This document shows positions 28,342 through 35,676 of a stretch of DNA of 64,000 nucleotides, piece by piece. Source of the stretch: Bacteroides sp. (GTDB lineage: Bacteria > Bacteroidota > Bacteroidia > Bacteroidales > Bacteroidaceae). Position numbers and translations under genes: made by a program. Position 1 is the stretch's first letter. Each line of letters opens with the position of its first letter. The stretch covers positions 1-64,000 of the forward strand of contig JAJQAY010000128.1 in NCBI GenBank assembly GCA_021203515.1, in the 5' to 3' direction. The notes beneath the pieces were generated by a model that saw only the letters and a list, made by a program, of their open reading frames with translations, made no database searches and had not been told where the DNA came from.

Positions 28342-29039
28342 ATGTACGTATTCTATACCCCCGACATACAAACCGCTGCCGAGCTGCCCGAAGAAGAAGC
28401 CGCCCATGCCGTTCGCGTCTTGCGTCTGCAAGCAGGCGACGAGGTGATGCTGACAGACGGAAAGGGAAACTTCTACCGGGCCGAAATCAGCACAGCCACC
28501 CATAAGCGCTGCCTGGTCAACATCCTCGAAACCATCCCGCAAGAACCTTTGTGGAACGGGCATCTGCACATCGCCATGGCGCCCACCAAGAATATGGACC
28601 GCACGGAATGGTTTGCCGAGAAAGCCACCGAAATAGGCTTCGACGAACTGACCTTCCTGAACTGCCGTTTCTCGGAACGTAAAGTCATCAAGACCGAGCG
28701 CATCGCCAAGATACTCGTATCCGCCATTAAGCAGTCGCTCAAAGCACGCTTGCCCCGGCTGAACGAAATGACGGACTTCAACACCTTCATTGCGCAGCCC
28801 CGCGACGGACAGAAGTTCATCGCGCACTGCTATGAAGGCGAAAAACTTTATTGAAAGATGTCATCCGAAAAGGTGAAGATGCCCTTGTGCTGATTGGCCC
28901 GGAAGGTGACTTCAGCGAGGAGGAAGTGAAGCGGGCGATTGAGAACGGCTTTGTGTCCATCAGCCTCGGACGTTCGCGACTGCGCACGGAGACCGCTGCA
29001 CTCGTGGCATGCCACATCATGAATTTACAAAATCAATAA
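28342..29039 (+). pseudogene. rsmE: 16S rRNA m3U1498 methyltransferase, one-base frameshift
   Basis: RsmE methylates U1498 of 16S rRNA with SAM in the cytosol. The first frame reads MYVFYTPDI and contains HAVRVLRLQAGDEVMLTDGKGNFYRA (PUA-like domain) and MAPTKNMDRTEWFAEKATEIGFDELTFLNCRFSER. It stops at 28854. The next frame gives LKDVIRKGEDALVLIGPEGDFSEEEVKRAIENGFVSISLGRSRLRTETAALVACHIMNL, the SPOUT knot and its SAM-binding GPEGDFSEEE and LGRSRLRTETA motifs. One T missing from the CTTTATTG stretch near 28848-28852 rejoins the parts as EKLLLKDVI, giving 232 residues, the normal length. The gene is conserved housekeeping, so a sequencing error is plausible. Confidence 0.9.
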
Positions 29040-29048
29040 TAACACCCT

Positions 29049-30149
29049 ATGAAAAAGAATTTATTCTTCCACTTACTCCCCGTGCTGGCACTGGTGTTGG
29101 GCGTAAGCGCATGTACCACCCCGTTGGAAAAGACGGAATATACCAATGTGCTGCCTGCCAACACTACTGAAATAGCCGCCATCAACATGAAAGCGCTTGC
29201 CGAAAAGACCGGTATCAACGATGCCGGCAATCAGGAAGCCCGCGAAAAGCTGTTGGGCCTGCTGGCGGAAGGCAGCAGTGCGGAACTCGTGAAGGAACTG
29301 AAAGTGATAATGAAAGACCCTGCCGAAGCGGGTATCGACTGGGAAGCCCCGATTTATCTGTTCAACGCTCCCTCCCTGCGCAATGCGGCAATGGCTGTAA
29401 AGGTGACGGACTTGCAGAAGTTCGAGACCCTGCTCGGAGTGTTCGCCAAAGAGAACTGGTGCACTGCTCCCCAAAAGGCGGACGGATGCCGCACCGTCGA
29501 GCTAAAGGAAGGCGGCATACAGCTCGCCTATAATAACGGAACGTTGCTCGTGGTCTATGGCGGCAGTTCCGCGCAACTGAAGAAACTACAACCTGCCGTC
29601 ACCGAACTGATGAAGCAGCCCGCCGACAAGAGCCTCCATATCAACACCCATTTTGAGCAGATGATGAAGCAAAAAGGAGACATCCGCCTGCTGGCCACCC
29701 CCGACGCATTGCCTATGGACGTGCGCGGTGTACTGAACTGGCCGCACGGAACCCAGCTTCTGGGTTACGTCCTGTTTGAAAACGGCCGCATCTACGCCAC
29801 CCTGCAACGTGCCGGCTTCGAGGGCAAGACACGTGAAAACAATCAGCCTTTCCACCCCAAGAATGCACGCGAGTTGCAACAAGCCATGATGAGCATAATG
29901 CGAGGCACGCCCTTCAACATCGAACTCACTAGCGAAGAACTGCTCACCCTGACCAATCTGCGCGCCCTTATGGAGTTTGCACCGGACCAACCGGAAGTCA
30001 ACGCCCTCTATCAGGTGATTATGAAAATAGAAACGCTGAACGTGCGGGGCGATAACAACCGGACCACGTTTACGGTGGTACTGACTGAAAAGAACCAAAA
30101 CGCATTGAAGCAGATTATTGATTTTGCCAAACAATTTGCAGGTCTTTAA
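29049..30149 (+). CDS. Bacteroidetes lipoprotein, DUF4836-like
   Basis: A 366-residue lipoprotein (signal and lipobox VLALVLGVSAC). After the lipobox, YTNVLPANTTEIAAINMKALAEKTGI resembles the opening of DUF4836 proteins (a promise of residues after 'VIPADA' in relatives). It is shorter than many members, lacking an obvious C-terminal extension. The rest is alpha/beta with ELKEGGIQLAYNNGTLLVVYGG and QKGDIRLLATPDALPMDVRG. No enzyme motif is seen and no function is known. It lies 9 bases after rsmE and 14 before an ABC ATPase gene, so it is translated from the same transcript; a link to that transporter is possible but untested. Confidence 0.55.
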   Translation: MKKNLFFHLLPVLALVLGVSACTTPLEKTEYTNVLPANTTEIAAINMKALAEKTGINDAGNQEAREKLLGLLAEGSSAELVKELKVIMKDPAEAGIDWEAPIYLFNAPSLRNAAMAVKVTDLQKFETLLGVFAKENWCTAPQKADGCRTVELKEGGIQLAYNNGTLLVVYGGSSAQLKKLQPAVTELMKQPADKSLHINTHFEQMMKQKGDIRLLATPDALPMDVRGVLNWPHGTQLLGYVLFENGRIYATLQRAGFEGKTRENNQPFHPKNARELQQAMMSIMRGTPFNIELTSEELLTLTNLRALMEFAPDQPEVNALYQVIMKIETLNVRGDNNRTTFTVVLTEKNQNALKQIIDFAKQFAGL

Positions 30150-30163
30150 AACGACTCGATGAT

Positions 30164-30808
30164 ATGAACCACATTCATTTGCAACAAACCCTGCCCCAAG
30201 TGTTTGCCGGTCGCGATGCCATCGCCTCGGACATCTGGCACCAGGACGTCCTGTTCGACAAAGGCCGCCGCTACCTGATAGAAGCCGCCTCCGGCACGGG
30301 CAAGTCCTCGCTTTGCAGCTACATCTACGGATACCGCCGCGATTATCAGGGCATCATCAACTTCGACGAACGCAACATCCGTTCGCTCTCCGTCGGCGAG
30401 TGGGTAGAGATAAGGAAGAGCGCACTCAGCATCCTCTTTCAGGAACTGCGCATCTTCCCCGAACTGACCGCGCTCGAAAACGTACAGTTGAAGAACCGGC
30501 TGACGAACTTTAAGAAGAAAAAAGAGATACTATCCCTATTCGAAACCATCGGCATTGCCGACAAGGTCGACGAGAAAGCCGGCAAGCTCTCCTACGGGCA
30601 GCAGCAACGCGTCGCCTTCATCCGCAGCCTTTGCCAGCCGTTCGACTTCATCTTTCTGGACGAACCCGTCAGCCATCTTGACGATGACAACGGTACCATC
30701 ATGAGCCGTCTGCTTCAGCAGGAGGCGGAACGGCAAGGTGCAGGCATCATAGCGACTTCTATCGGAAAGCATTTGGAACTGGAATATGATGACGTATTTA
30801 AATTATAG
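30164..30808 (+). CDS. ABC transporter ATP-binding protein (MacB/LolD-like)
   Basis: A 214-residue ATPase that would power the permease encoded next. The Walker A is EAASGTGKSSLCSYIYG, the Q-loop ALSILFQELRIFPELTALENVQLKN, the ABC signature KLSYGQQQRVAFIRSL, and Walker B FDFIFLDEPVSHLDDDN. A switch His is not obvious but IIATSIGKHLEL follows in the usual place. The size and the sequence around the Q-loop fit the LolD/MacB group, which moves lipoproteins or peptides out of the inner membrane. The permease starts 6 bases after its stop, so the two are certainly co-transcribed. Confidence 0.85.
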   Translation: MNHIHLQQTLPQVFAGRDAIASDIWHQDVLFDKGRRYLIEAASGTGKSSLCSYIYGYRRDYQGIINFDERNIRSLSVGEWVEIRKSALSILFQELRIFPELTALENVQLKNRLTNFKKKKEILSLFETIGIADKVDEKAGKLSYGQQQRVAFIRSLCQPFDFIFLDEPVSHLDDDNGTIMSRLLQQEAERQGAGIIATSIGKHLELEYDDVFKL

Positions 30809-30814
30809 AATACA

Positions 30815-32014
30815 ATGAACAGACTTGTTTGGAAACTTCTCCGCCAATATATCAGCATCGGACAACTGACCGGCTTTTTTCTTGCCAACCTCTTCGGTAT
30901 GATTATCGTACTGCTGAGCATACAGTTCTACCGGGACGTGCTTCCTGTCTTCACCCAGGGAGACAGCTTCATGAAGAAGGAATACATCGTTGCCACCAAG
31001 AAAATCAGCACGCTCGGCAGCCTTGCCGGAAAGAGTAATACCTTCTCCGAAGGTGACATCGAAGACCTGGAGGATCAACCCTTCACCAAGAGCATCGGCG
31101 CCTTCACCCCTTCCCTGTTCAAGGTTTCCGCCGGACTGGGCATGGAGCAAGCAGGCATCCACCTCTCCACGGAGATGTTCTTCGAGTCCGTGCCCGACAA
31201 GTATGTAGACGTCAGCCTCGACAAATGGCATTTTGATGAAGAGTCCGGCATTATCCCCATCATCATCCCCCGCAATTACCTTAACCTTTATAACTTCGGC
31301 TTTGCCCAAAGCCGCAACCTGCCGAAACTCTCGGAAGGCCTGATGAGCATGATACAAATGGACATCCTGATGCGGGGCAACGGCCGCGTAGAGCAATATA
31401 AAGGAAACATCGCCGGCTTCTCCAACCGCCTGAACACCATCCTCGTCCCACAGTCTTTCATGGACTGGGCCAACGGCACTTTTGCCCCGGACAAGAAGGC
31501 GCAGCCTTCCCGCCTCATCGTAGAGGTGAAGAACCCGACCGACACCGCCATCTCCGACTACTTCCAGCAAAAGAAATACGAAACCGAGGGCGACAACCTG
31601 GATGCCGGGAAGACAACCTATTTCCTGCGCCTTATCACCGGCATCGTGATGGGTGTAGGGCTTTTCATCAGCATTCTGTCTTTCTACATCCTCATGCTGA
31701 GTATCTTCCTGCTGCTGCAAAAGAACACCGTGAAACTGGAAAATCTGCTCCTGATAGGATACAGCCCGAACCGGGTAGCTATGCCGTACAATATGCTAAC
31801 GGTAGGCCTGAATGCAGTGGTACTATTGTTGTCCGTGGGCTGTGTGGCATGGCTGCGCACCTATTATACGGAAGCCATCCGCCTGCTCTTCCCGCAACTG
31901 GAGACGGGCACACTCCTGCCCTGCCTGCTGGTGGGCGGCATTCTGTTCTTGGCAATTTCCCTGCTGAATATTCTGGCAATACACAGAAAGATTATGAGTA
32001 TCTGGGGAAGGTAA
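30815..32014 (+). CDS. FtsX/MacB-like ABC permease
   Basis: A 399-residue membrane protein. One helix lies near residues 20-40 (LTGFFLANLFGMIIVLLSIQFY). A periplasmic domain of about 220 residues follows. Three helices lie near the C-terminus (LITGIVMGVGLFISILSFYILML, MLTVGLNAVVLLLSVGCVAWL, LLPCLLVGGILFLAISLLNIL). This four-helix layout with a large extracytoplasmic domain is that of FtsX/MacB permeases. It pairs with the ATPase 6 bases upstream. The substrate is unknown. An 807-base spacer without a recognisable gene follows. Confidence 0.7.
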   Translation: MNRLVWKLLRQYISIGQLTGFFLANLFGMIIVLLSIQFYRDVLPVFTQGDSFMKKEYIVATKKISTLGSLAGKSNTFSEGDIEDLEDQPFTKSIGAFTPSLFKVSAGLGMEQAGIHLSTEMFFESVPDKYVDVSLDKWHFDEESGIIPIIIPRNYLNLYNFGFAQSRNLPKLSEGLMSMIQMDILMRGNGRVEQYKGNIAGFSNRLNTILVPQSFMDWANGTFAPDKKAQPSRLIVEVKNPTDTAISDYFQQKKYETEGDNLDAGKTTYFLRLITGIVMGVGLFISILSFYILMLSIFLLLQKNTVKLENLLLIGYSPNRVAMPYNMLTVGLNAVVLLLSVGCVAWLRTYYTEAIRLLFPQLETGTLLPCLLVGGILFLAISLLNILAIHRKIMSIWGR

Positions 32015-32198
32015 GAACAAAATCTTATCATTCACAAAAAAAAGAACTCCTGCAATGCCGCTGCCTTCACATTCTTCACTGTCATCTCGCACGTACCTGT
32101 CAGAAAGAAAGCAAAATGTCTTTTATACTGACATTACCGTTTCTGCCAATGTAGTAAAATAGCTTTTGTGTGCATAAAAACGGAATGAATATAACGGA

Positions 32199-32230
32199 AT
32201 ACTGCATAATATACAACGTTTATGCAGTAT
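32199..32230. terminator. Hairpin downstream of the ABC permease gene
   Basis: ATACTGCATAA at 32199-32209 pairs perfectly with TTATGCAGTAT at 32220-32230 across a 10-base loop. No clear T-run follows, so termination is only possible. Confidence 0.4.
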
Positions 32231-32233
32231 CGG

Positions 32234-32387
32234 GTGGCAAGAAGTTAATATCCTGGTAGTAGTATGTTCACTTCTCAGTAGTAGTATGTCAACTTCCTAC
32301 TAGTAGTTTATTAACTTCCCCGGTGAGGAACGTTCCGTTCCTCACCGGGGAACCTTATTTTCTCCACCGGGGAACGAGGCGAAAGGT
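32234..32387. repeat. 22 bp phased word array with a word switch
   Basis: Units at 32256, 32278 and 32300 are built on GTAGTAGTATGT followed by ACTTC. Units at 32344 and 32366 begin ACCGGGGAAC, and the unit at 32322 (GGTGAGGAACGTTCCGTTCC) is their inverted form. The unit at 32234 is a partial inverted copy of the first word. All lie at exact 22-base steps although the word changes between 32300 and 32322. Confidence 0.75.
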
Positions 32388-32583
32388 ATCACAGAGCGCT
32401 TTGAAACTCTATTTGAAACGGGCATATTTCAGTATTTCACTGACAATCTGTTGATTACAAAAATCCATTCGCGTTTTTGCATCCGCAAGGATAGTCGAAC
32501 GCAAATAACGCATTCTGACGCAAGTAGAAATGCAAAATGTCAAAATGATACTTCTATTCATTCGGATACGTTTTGAGTTAAAT

Positions 32584-32652
32584 AGCCTGAAAGCCCATTA
32601 TCTTATAGCCCAGGGCAACGCCCTGGGCTATAAGATAATGGGCTTTCAGGCT
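32584..32652. repeat. Perfect 33-bp hairpin
   Basis: Arms 32584-32616 and 32620-32652 are perfect complements around a 3-base loop, with the centre CCCAGGGCAACGCCCTGGG. It lies 170 bases before miaA. It resembles the REP-like palindromes tied to RAYT transposases, but no such gene is in the window. Confidence 0.85.
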
Positions 32653-32784
32653 TAGTTTAAAATCAGGAATATTCATCTTCCCCTTGGAGAGTAAGAGTGC
32701 TTATTTCTATTCATTTCCGTTCTGTTTTGCACATATTTCCTTTTAACCAACAGTATAAAACTTTTTTCTGAAGAAGTTTTTCTT

Positions 32785-32792
32785 TACCTTTG
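32785..32792 (+). promoter_or_regulatory. miaA -7 element
   Basis: TACCTTTG matches the consensus and lies 29 bases before the miaA ATG at 32822. Confidence 0.55.
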
Positions 32793-32821
32793 TAATCGGA
32801 ACTATAAATCCTCTATAGAAT

Positions 32822-33742
32822 ATGCCTGACTATGATTTAATCGCCATATTAGGTCCTACAGCATCCGGCAAGACCCCCTTTGCAGCCGCATTGGCAGCCG
32901 AACTCAACACGGAAATCATCAGTGCCGACTCCCGCCAGATTTATCGGGGAATGGACTTGGGCACGGGTAAGGACCTTGCCGACTATACCGTCGACGGAAA
33001 GCAAACCCCCTATCATCTTATCGACATAGCCGACCCGGGCTATAAGTACAACGTTTTCGAATATCAGCGCGACTTCCTGAATACTTACGAAGCCATTAAA
33101 CAAAAAGGCTGCCTGCCCATCCTATGCGGTGGAACGGGAATGTATCTGGAGTCGGTGCTGAAAGGCTACAAGTTGTTGCCCGTGCCCGAAGATGCGGAAC
33201 TGCGTGCCCGCCTGGCGGACAAGTCGCTGGAAGAGCTGACGGAAATCCTGAAAGGTTACAAGAACCTTCATAATACGACGGACGTGGATACCGCGAAACG
33301 TGCCATCCGCGCCATCGAGATTGAAGAGTATTACGCCCATACGCCCGTAGACGAGCGTGCATTTCCGGCACTGAACAGCCTCATCATCGGTGTGGATATA
33401 GACCGCGAACTGCGTCGGGAGAAAATCACCCGACGCCTGCGTCAGCGACTGGACGAGGGAATGGTGGAAGAAGTGCGCCGCCTGATAGAGCAGGGCATCC
33501 GACCGGACGACCTCATCTACTACGGACTGGAATATAAATATCTGACACTGTACGTCATTGACAAGCTAACTTACGAGGAGATGTTCGGCCAACTGGAGAC
33601 GGCCATCCATCAGTTTGCCAAGCGCCAGATGACCTGGTTTCGCGGCATGGAAAGACGCGGGTTTACCATTCATTGGGTAGACGCCCGATGCCCGATGGAA
33701 GAAAAGATAGCTTACGTAAAGTCAAAACTCAAAGAGATTTAG
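32822..33742 (+). CDS. miaA: tRNA dimethylallyltransferase
   Basis: Adds a dimethylallyl group to A37 of tRNAs that read UNN codons, using DMAPP. The protein has 306 residues, the normal size. The P-loop is ILGPTASGKTPFAAALA. The family motif ISADSRQIYRGMDLGTGKD and the DMAPP/tRNA-binding LCGGTGMYLESVLKGY follow. The C-terminal IHQFAKRQMTWFRGMERRG contacts tRNA. All key residues look intact. The start at 32822 has a -7 element 30 bases upstream. The lipid-kinase gene starts 24 bases after its stop but has its own -7 element. Bacteroides may carry a second copy elsewhere. Confidence 0.93.
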   Translation: MPDYDLIAILGPTASGKTPFAAALAAELNTEIISADSRQIYRGMDLGTGKDLADYTVDGKQTPYHLIDIADPGYKYNVFEYQRDFLNTYEAIKQKGCLPILCGGTGMYLESVLKGYKLLPVPEDAELRARLADKSLEELTEILKGYKNLHNTTDVDTAKRAIRAIEIEEYYAHTPVDERAFPALNSLIIGVDIDRELRREKITRRLRQRLDEGMVEEVRRLIEQGIRPDDLIYYGLEYKYLTLYVIDKLTYEEMFGQLETAIHQFAKRQMTWFRGMERRGFTIHWVDARCPMEEKIAYVKSKLKEI

Positions 33743-33750
33743 TATCTTTG
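33743..33750 (+). promoter_or_regulatory. Lipid-kinase gene -7 element
   Basis: TATCTTTG directly follows the miaA stop codon and lies 16 bases before the ATG at 33767. Confidence 0.5.
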
Positions 33751-33766
33751 ACAACAAAACGATGAT

Positions 33767-34693
33767 ATGAGTATAGAGCCCAATAAGTGGGGGGTGGTGT
33801 ACAACCCTAAAGCCGGCACTCGCAAGGTGCAGAAACGGTGGAAAGAGATTAAGGAATATATGGACAGCAAAGGTGTGTCCTACGACTATGTGCAGTCCGA
33901 AGGGTTCGGTTCGGTGGAGCGCCTTGCCGGCATCCTTGCCAACAACGGCTACCGCACGATTGTGGTGGTGGGCGGTGACGGTGCGCTGAACGATGCCATC
34001 AACGGCATCATGCTATCCAATGCCGAGAACAAGGAAGATATTGCCATCGGCATCATCCCCAACGGTATCGGCAACGACTTTGCCAAATACTGGGAGATGA
34101 GTTCGGAATATAAAGAGGCAGTGGACTGCATCATCAACAACCGCCGACGGAAGATTGACGTGGGCACTTGCTACTACTATGACGGCGAGAAACACCGGAC
34201 GCGCTATTTCCTCAATGCCATCAATATCGGCCTGGGCGCCCGCATCGTGAAAATCACCGACCAGTGCAAACGTTTCTGGGGGGTAAAGTTCCTCTCCTAC
34301 TTCATGGCGTTCCTCTCGCTGATATTTGAACGGAAACTATACCGGATGCACCTCAAGATAAACGGCGAGCACATACGCGGACGCATCATGACGCTCTGCA
34401 TCGGTAGCGCATGGGGCTACGGACAGGCTCCCAGTGCCGTGCCCTACAATGGTTGGCTGGATGTTTCGGTCATATACCGCCCGGAACTGCGACAACTCTT
34501 TTCGGGCATATGGATGCTTATGGAAGGCAGAATTTTGAACCACAAGGTGGTGATGCCCTACCGCACCCAAAAGGTGAAGGTGCTGCGTGCACAAAACGCT
34601 TCCGTCGACCTGGACGGACGTATCCTCGACCGGCACTTCCCGCTGGATATCGGGATATTGCATGAGGCAGTTACGCTGATTATACCCAATTGA
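33767..34693 (+). CDS. YegS/DAGK-type lipid kinase
   Basis: A 308-residue cytosolic kinase of the diacylglycerol-kinase catalytic family. The nucleotide-binding signature is visible as TIVVVGGDGALNDAINGIM, followed by IGIIPNGIGNDFAKYWEM. The N-terminal segment GVVYNPKAGTRK is the usual lead strand. The C-terminal half is a beta sandwich (GRIMTLCIGSAWGYGQAPSAVPYNGWLDVSV and DGRILDRHFPLDI). Bacterial YegS-like enzymes phosphorylate lipids such as phosphatidylglycerol or diacylglycerol, or sphingoid lipids in Bacteroides; which applies here is unclear. It lies between miaA and kdsA but has its own -7 element and ends before a tandem-word hairpin. Confidence 0.8.
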   Translation: MSIEPNKWGVVYNPKAGTRKVQKRWKEIKEYMDSKGVSYDYVQSEGFGSVERLAGILANNGYRTIVVVGGDGALNDAINGIMLSNAENKEDIAIGIIPNGIGNDFAKYWEMSSEYKEAVDCIINNRRRKIDVGTCYYYDGEKHRTRYFLNAINIGLGARIVKITDQCKRFWGVKFLSYFMAFLSLIFERKLYRMHLKINGEHIRGRIMTLCIGSAWGYGQAPSAVPYNGWLDVSVIYRPELRQLFSGIWMLMEGRILNHKVVMPYRTQKVKVLRAQNASVDLDGRILDRHFPLDIGILHEAVTLIIPN

Positions 34694-34778
34694 GTTATGA
34701 GTTATAAGTTATGAGTTATTCTCTCATAACTCGTGGCTCAGAACTCTTTACAACAAATAACTCATAACTCATAACTTA
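34692..34778. repeat. Tandem-heptamer hairpin (GAGTTAT arms)
   Basis: GAGTTAT-type 7-base words on the left pair with ATAACTC words on the right. It fills most of the gap between the lipid-kinase and kdsA genes. Confidence 0.75.
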
Positions 34779-34782
34779 AATT

Positions 34783-35586
34783 ATGATTGAACTGAAAAAT
34801 AATCCTGTCGGAAACTTCTTTCTGCTAGCAGGTCCCTGCGTCATAGAAGGAGAAGAAATGGCAATGCGCATTGCCGAACGTATTGTAACTATCACCGAGA
34901 AGCTGCAAATCCCTTATGTATTCAAAGGTTCCTATCGCAAAGCCAACCGTTCGCGACTGGACTCTTTTATGGGAATAGGCGATGAGAAGGCCTTGAAGGT
35001 ACTGAAGAAGGTGCGCGACACGTTCGGAGTACCTACCGTCACCGATATTCATGCCGCAGAAGAGGCCGCCATGGCTGCCGACTATGTGGACGTCTTGCAA
35101 ATACCCGCCTTCCTCTGCCGCCAGACCGACCTGCTAGTGGCTGCCGCCAAAACCGGCAAGATTATCAATATCAAGAAAGGGCAGTTCCTCTCTCCGCTTG
35201 CCATGCGCTTTGCCGCAGACAAAGTGGTGGAAGCCGGAAACAAGAACGTGATGCTCACCGAGCGAGGAACAACGTTCGGCTATCAGGACTTGGTGATAGA
35301 TTACCGAAGCATTCCGGAAATGCAGACGTTCGGTTTCCCGGTCATTCTGGACGTGACGCACTCCTTGCAACAACCCAACCAGACGAGTGGTGTGACAGGC
35401 GGTATGCCCCAACTCATCGAAACCGTAGCCAAGGCAGGCGTTGCCGTAGGCGTGGACGGTTTGTTCATAGAGATGCACGAAAACCCGGCAGTAGCCAAGA
35501 GTGACGGCGCCAATATGTTGAAGCTCGATTTGCTGGAAGAATTGCTCACCAAACTGGTGCGCATCCGCGAGGCTATCAAACAATAA
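34783..35586 (+). CDS. kdsA: 3-deoxy-8-phosphooctulonate (KDO8P) synthase
   Basis: Joins phosphoenolpyruvate and arabinose-5-phosphate to make KDO-8-phosphate, the first committed step of the inner lipopolysaccharide core. The 267 residues match KdsA length. Visible motifs are LLAGPCVIEGEEMAMRIAE, FKGSYRKANRSRLDSFMGIG, TDIHAAEEAAMAADYVDVLQIPAFLCRQTDLLVAAAKTG, NIKKGQFLSPLAM and MLTERGTTFGYQDLVIDYRSIPEM. The usual NKANRSS sequence reads RKANRSR here. The TERG and GYxxLVxDxRS elements place it with KdsA rather than DAHP synthase. It starts right after a tandem-word hairpin, so it is probably transcribed apart from the kinase gene. Confidence 0.95.
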   Translation: MIELKNNPVGNFFLLAGPCVIEGEEMAMRIAERIVTITEKLQIPYVFKGSYRKANRSRLDSFMGIGDEKALKVLKKVRDTFGVPTVTDIHAAEEAAMAADYVDVLQIPAFLCRQTDLLVAAAKTGKIINIKKGQFLSPLAMRFAADKVVEAGNKNVMLTERGTTFGYQDLVIDYRSIPEMQTFGFPVILDVTHSLQQPNQTSGVTGGMPQLIETVAKAGVAVGVDGLFIEMHENPAVAKSDGANMLKLDLLEELLTKLVRIREAIKQ

Positions 35587-35676
35587 AGACAAATATTTAC
35601 AAAAAAAAGAGAATGCTCTTGTGATTTCTTCTTTGCCGTTCCGACAGATAGGACAAGAACAATTAAAAATCAAATA

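Noticed and set aside
32015..32821. A hidden gene in the 807-base spacer before miaA
   Set aside because: No open frame with start context, domain or codon bias; the spacer is taken up by a hairpin, the 22-bp array and a perfect palindrome.
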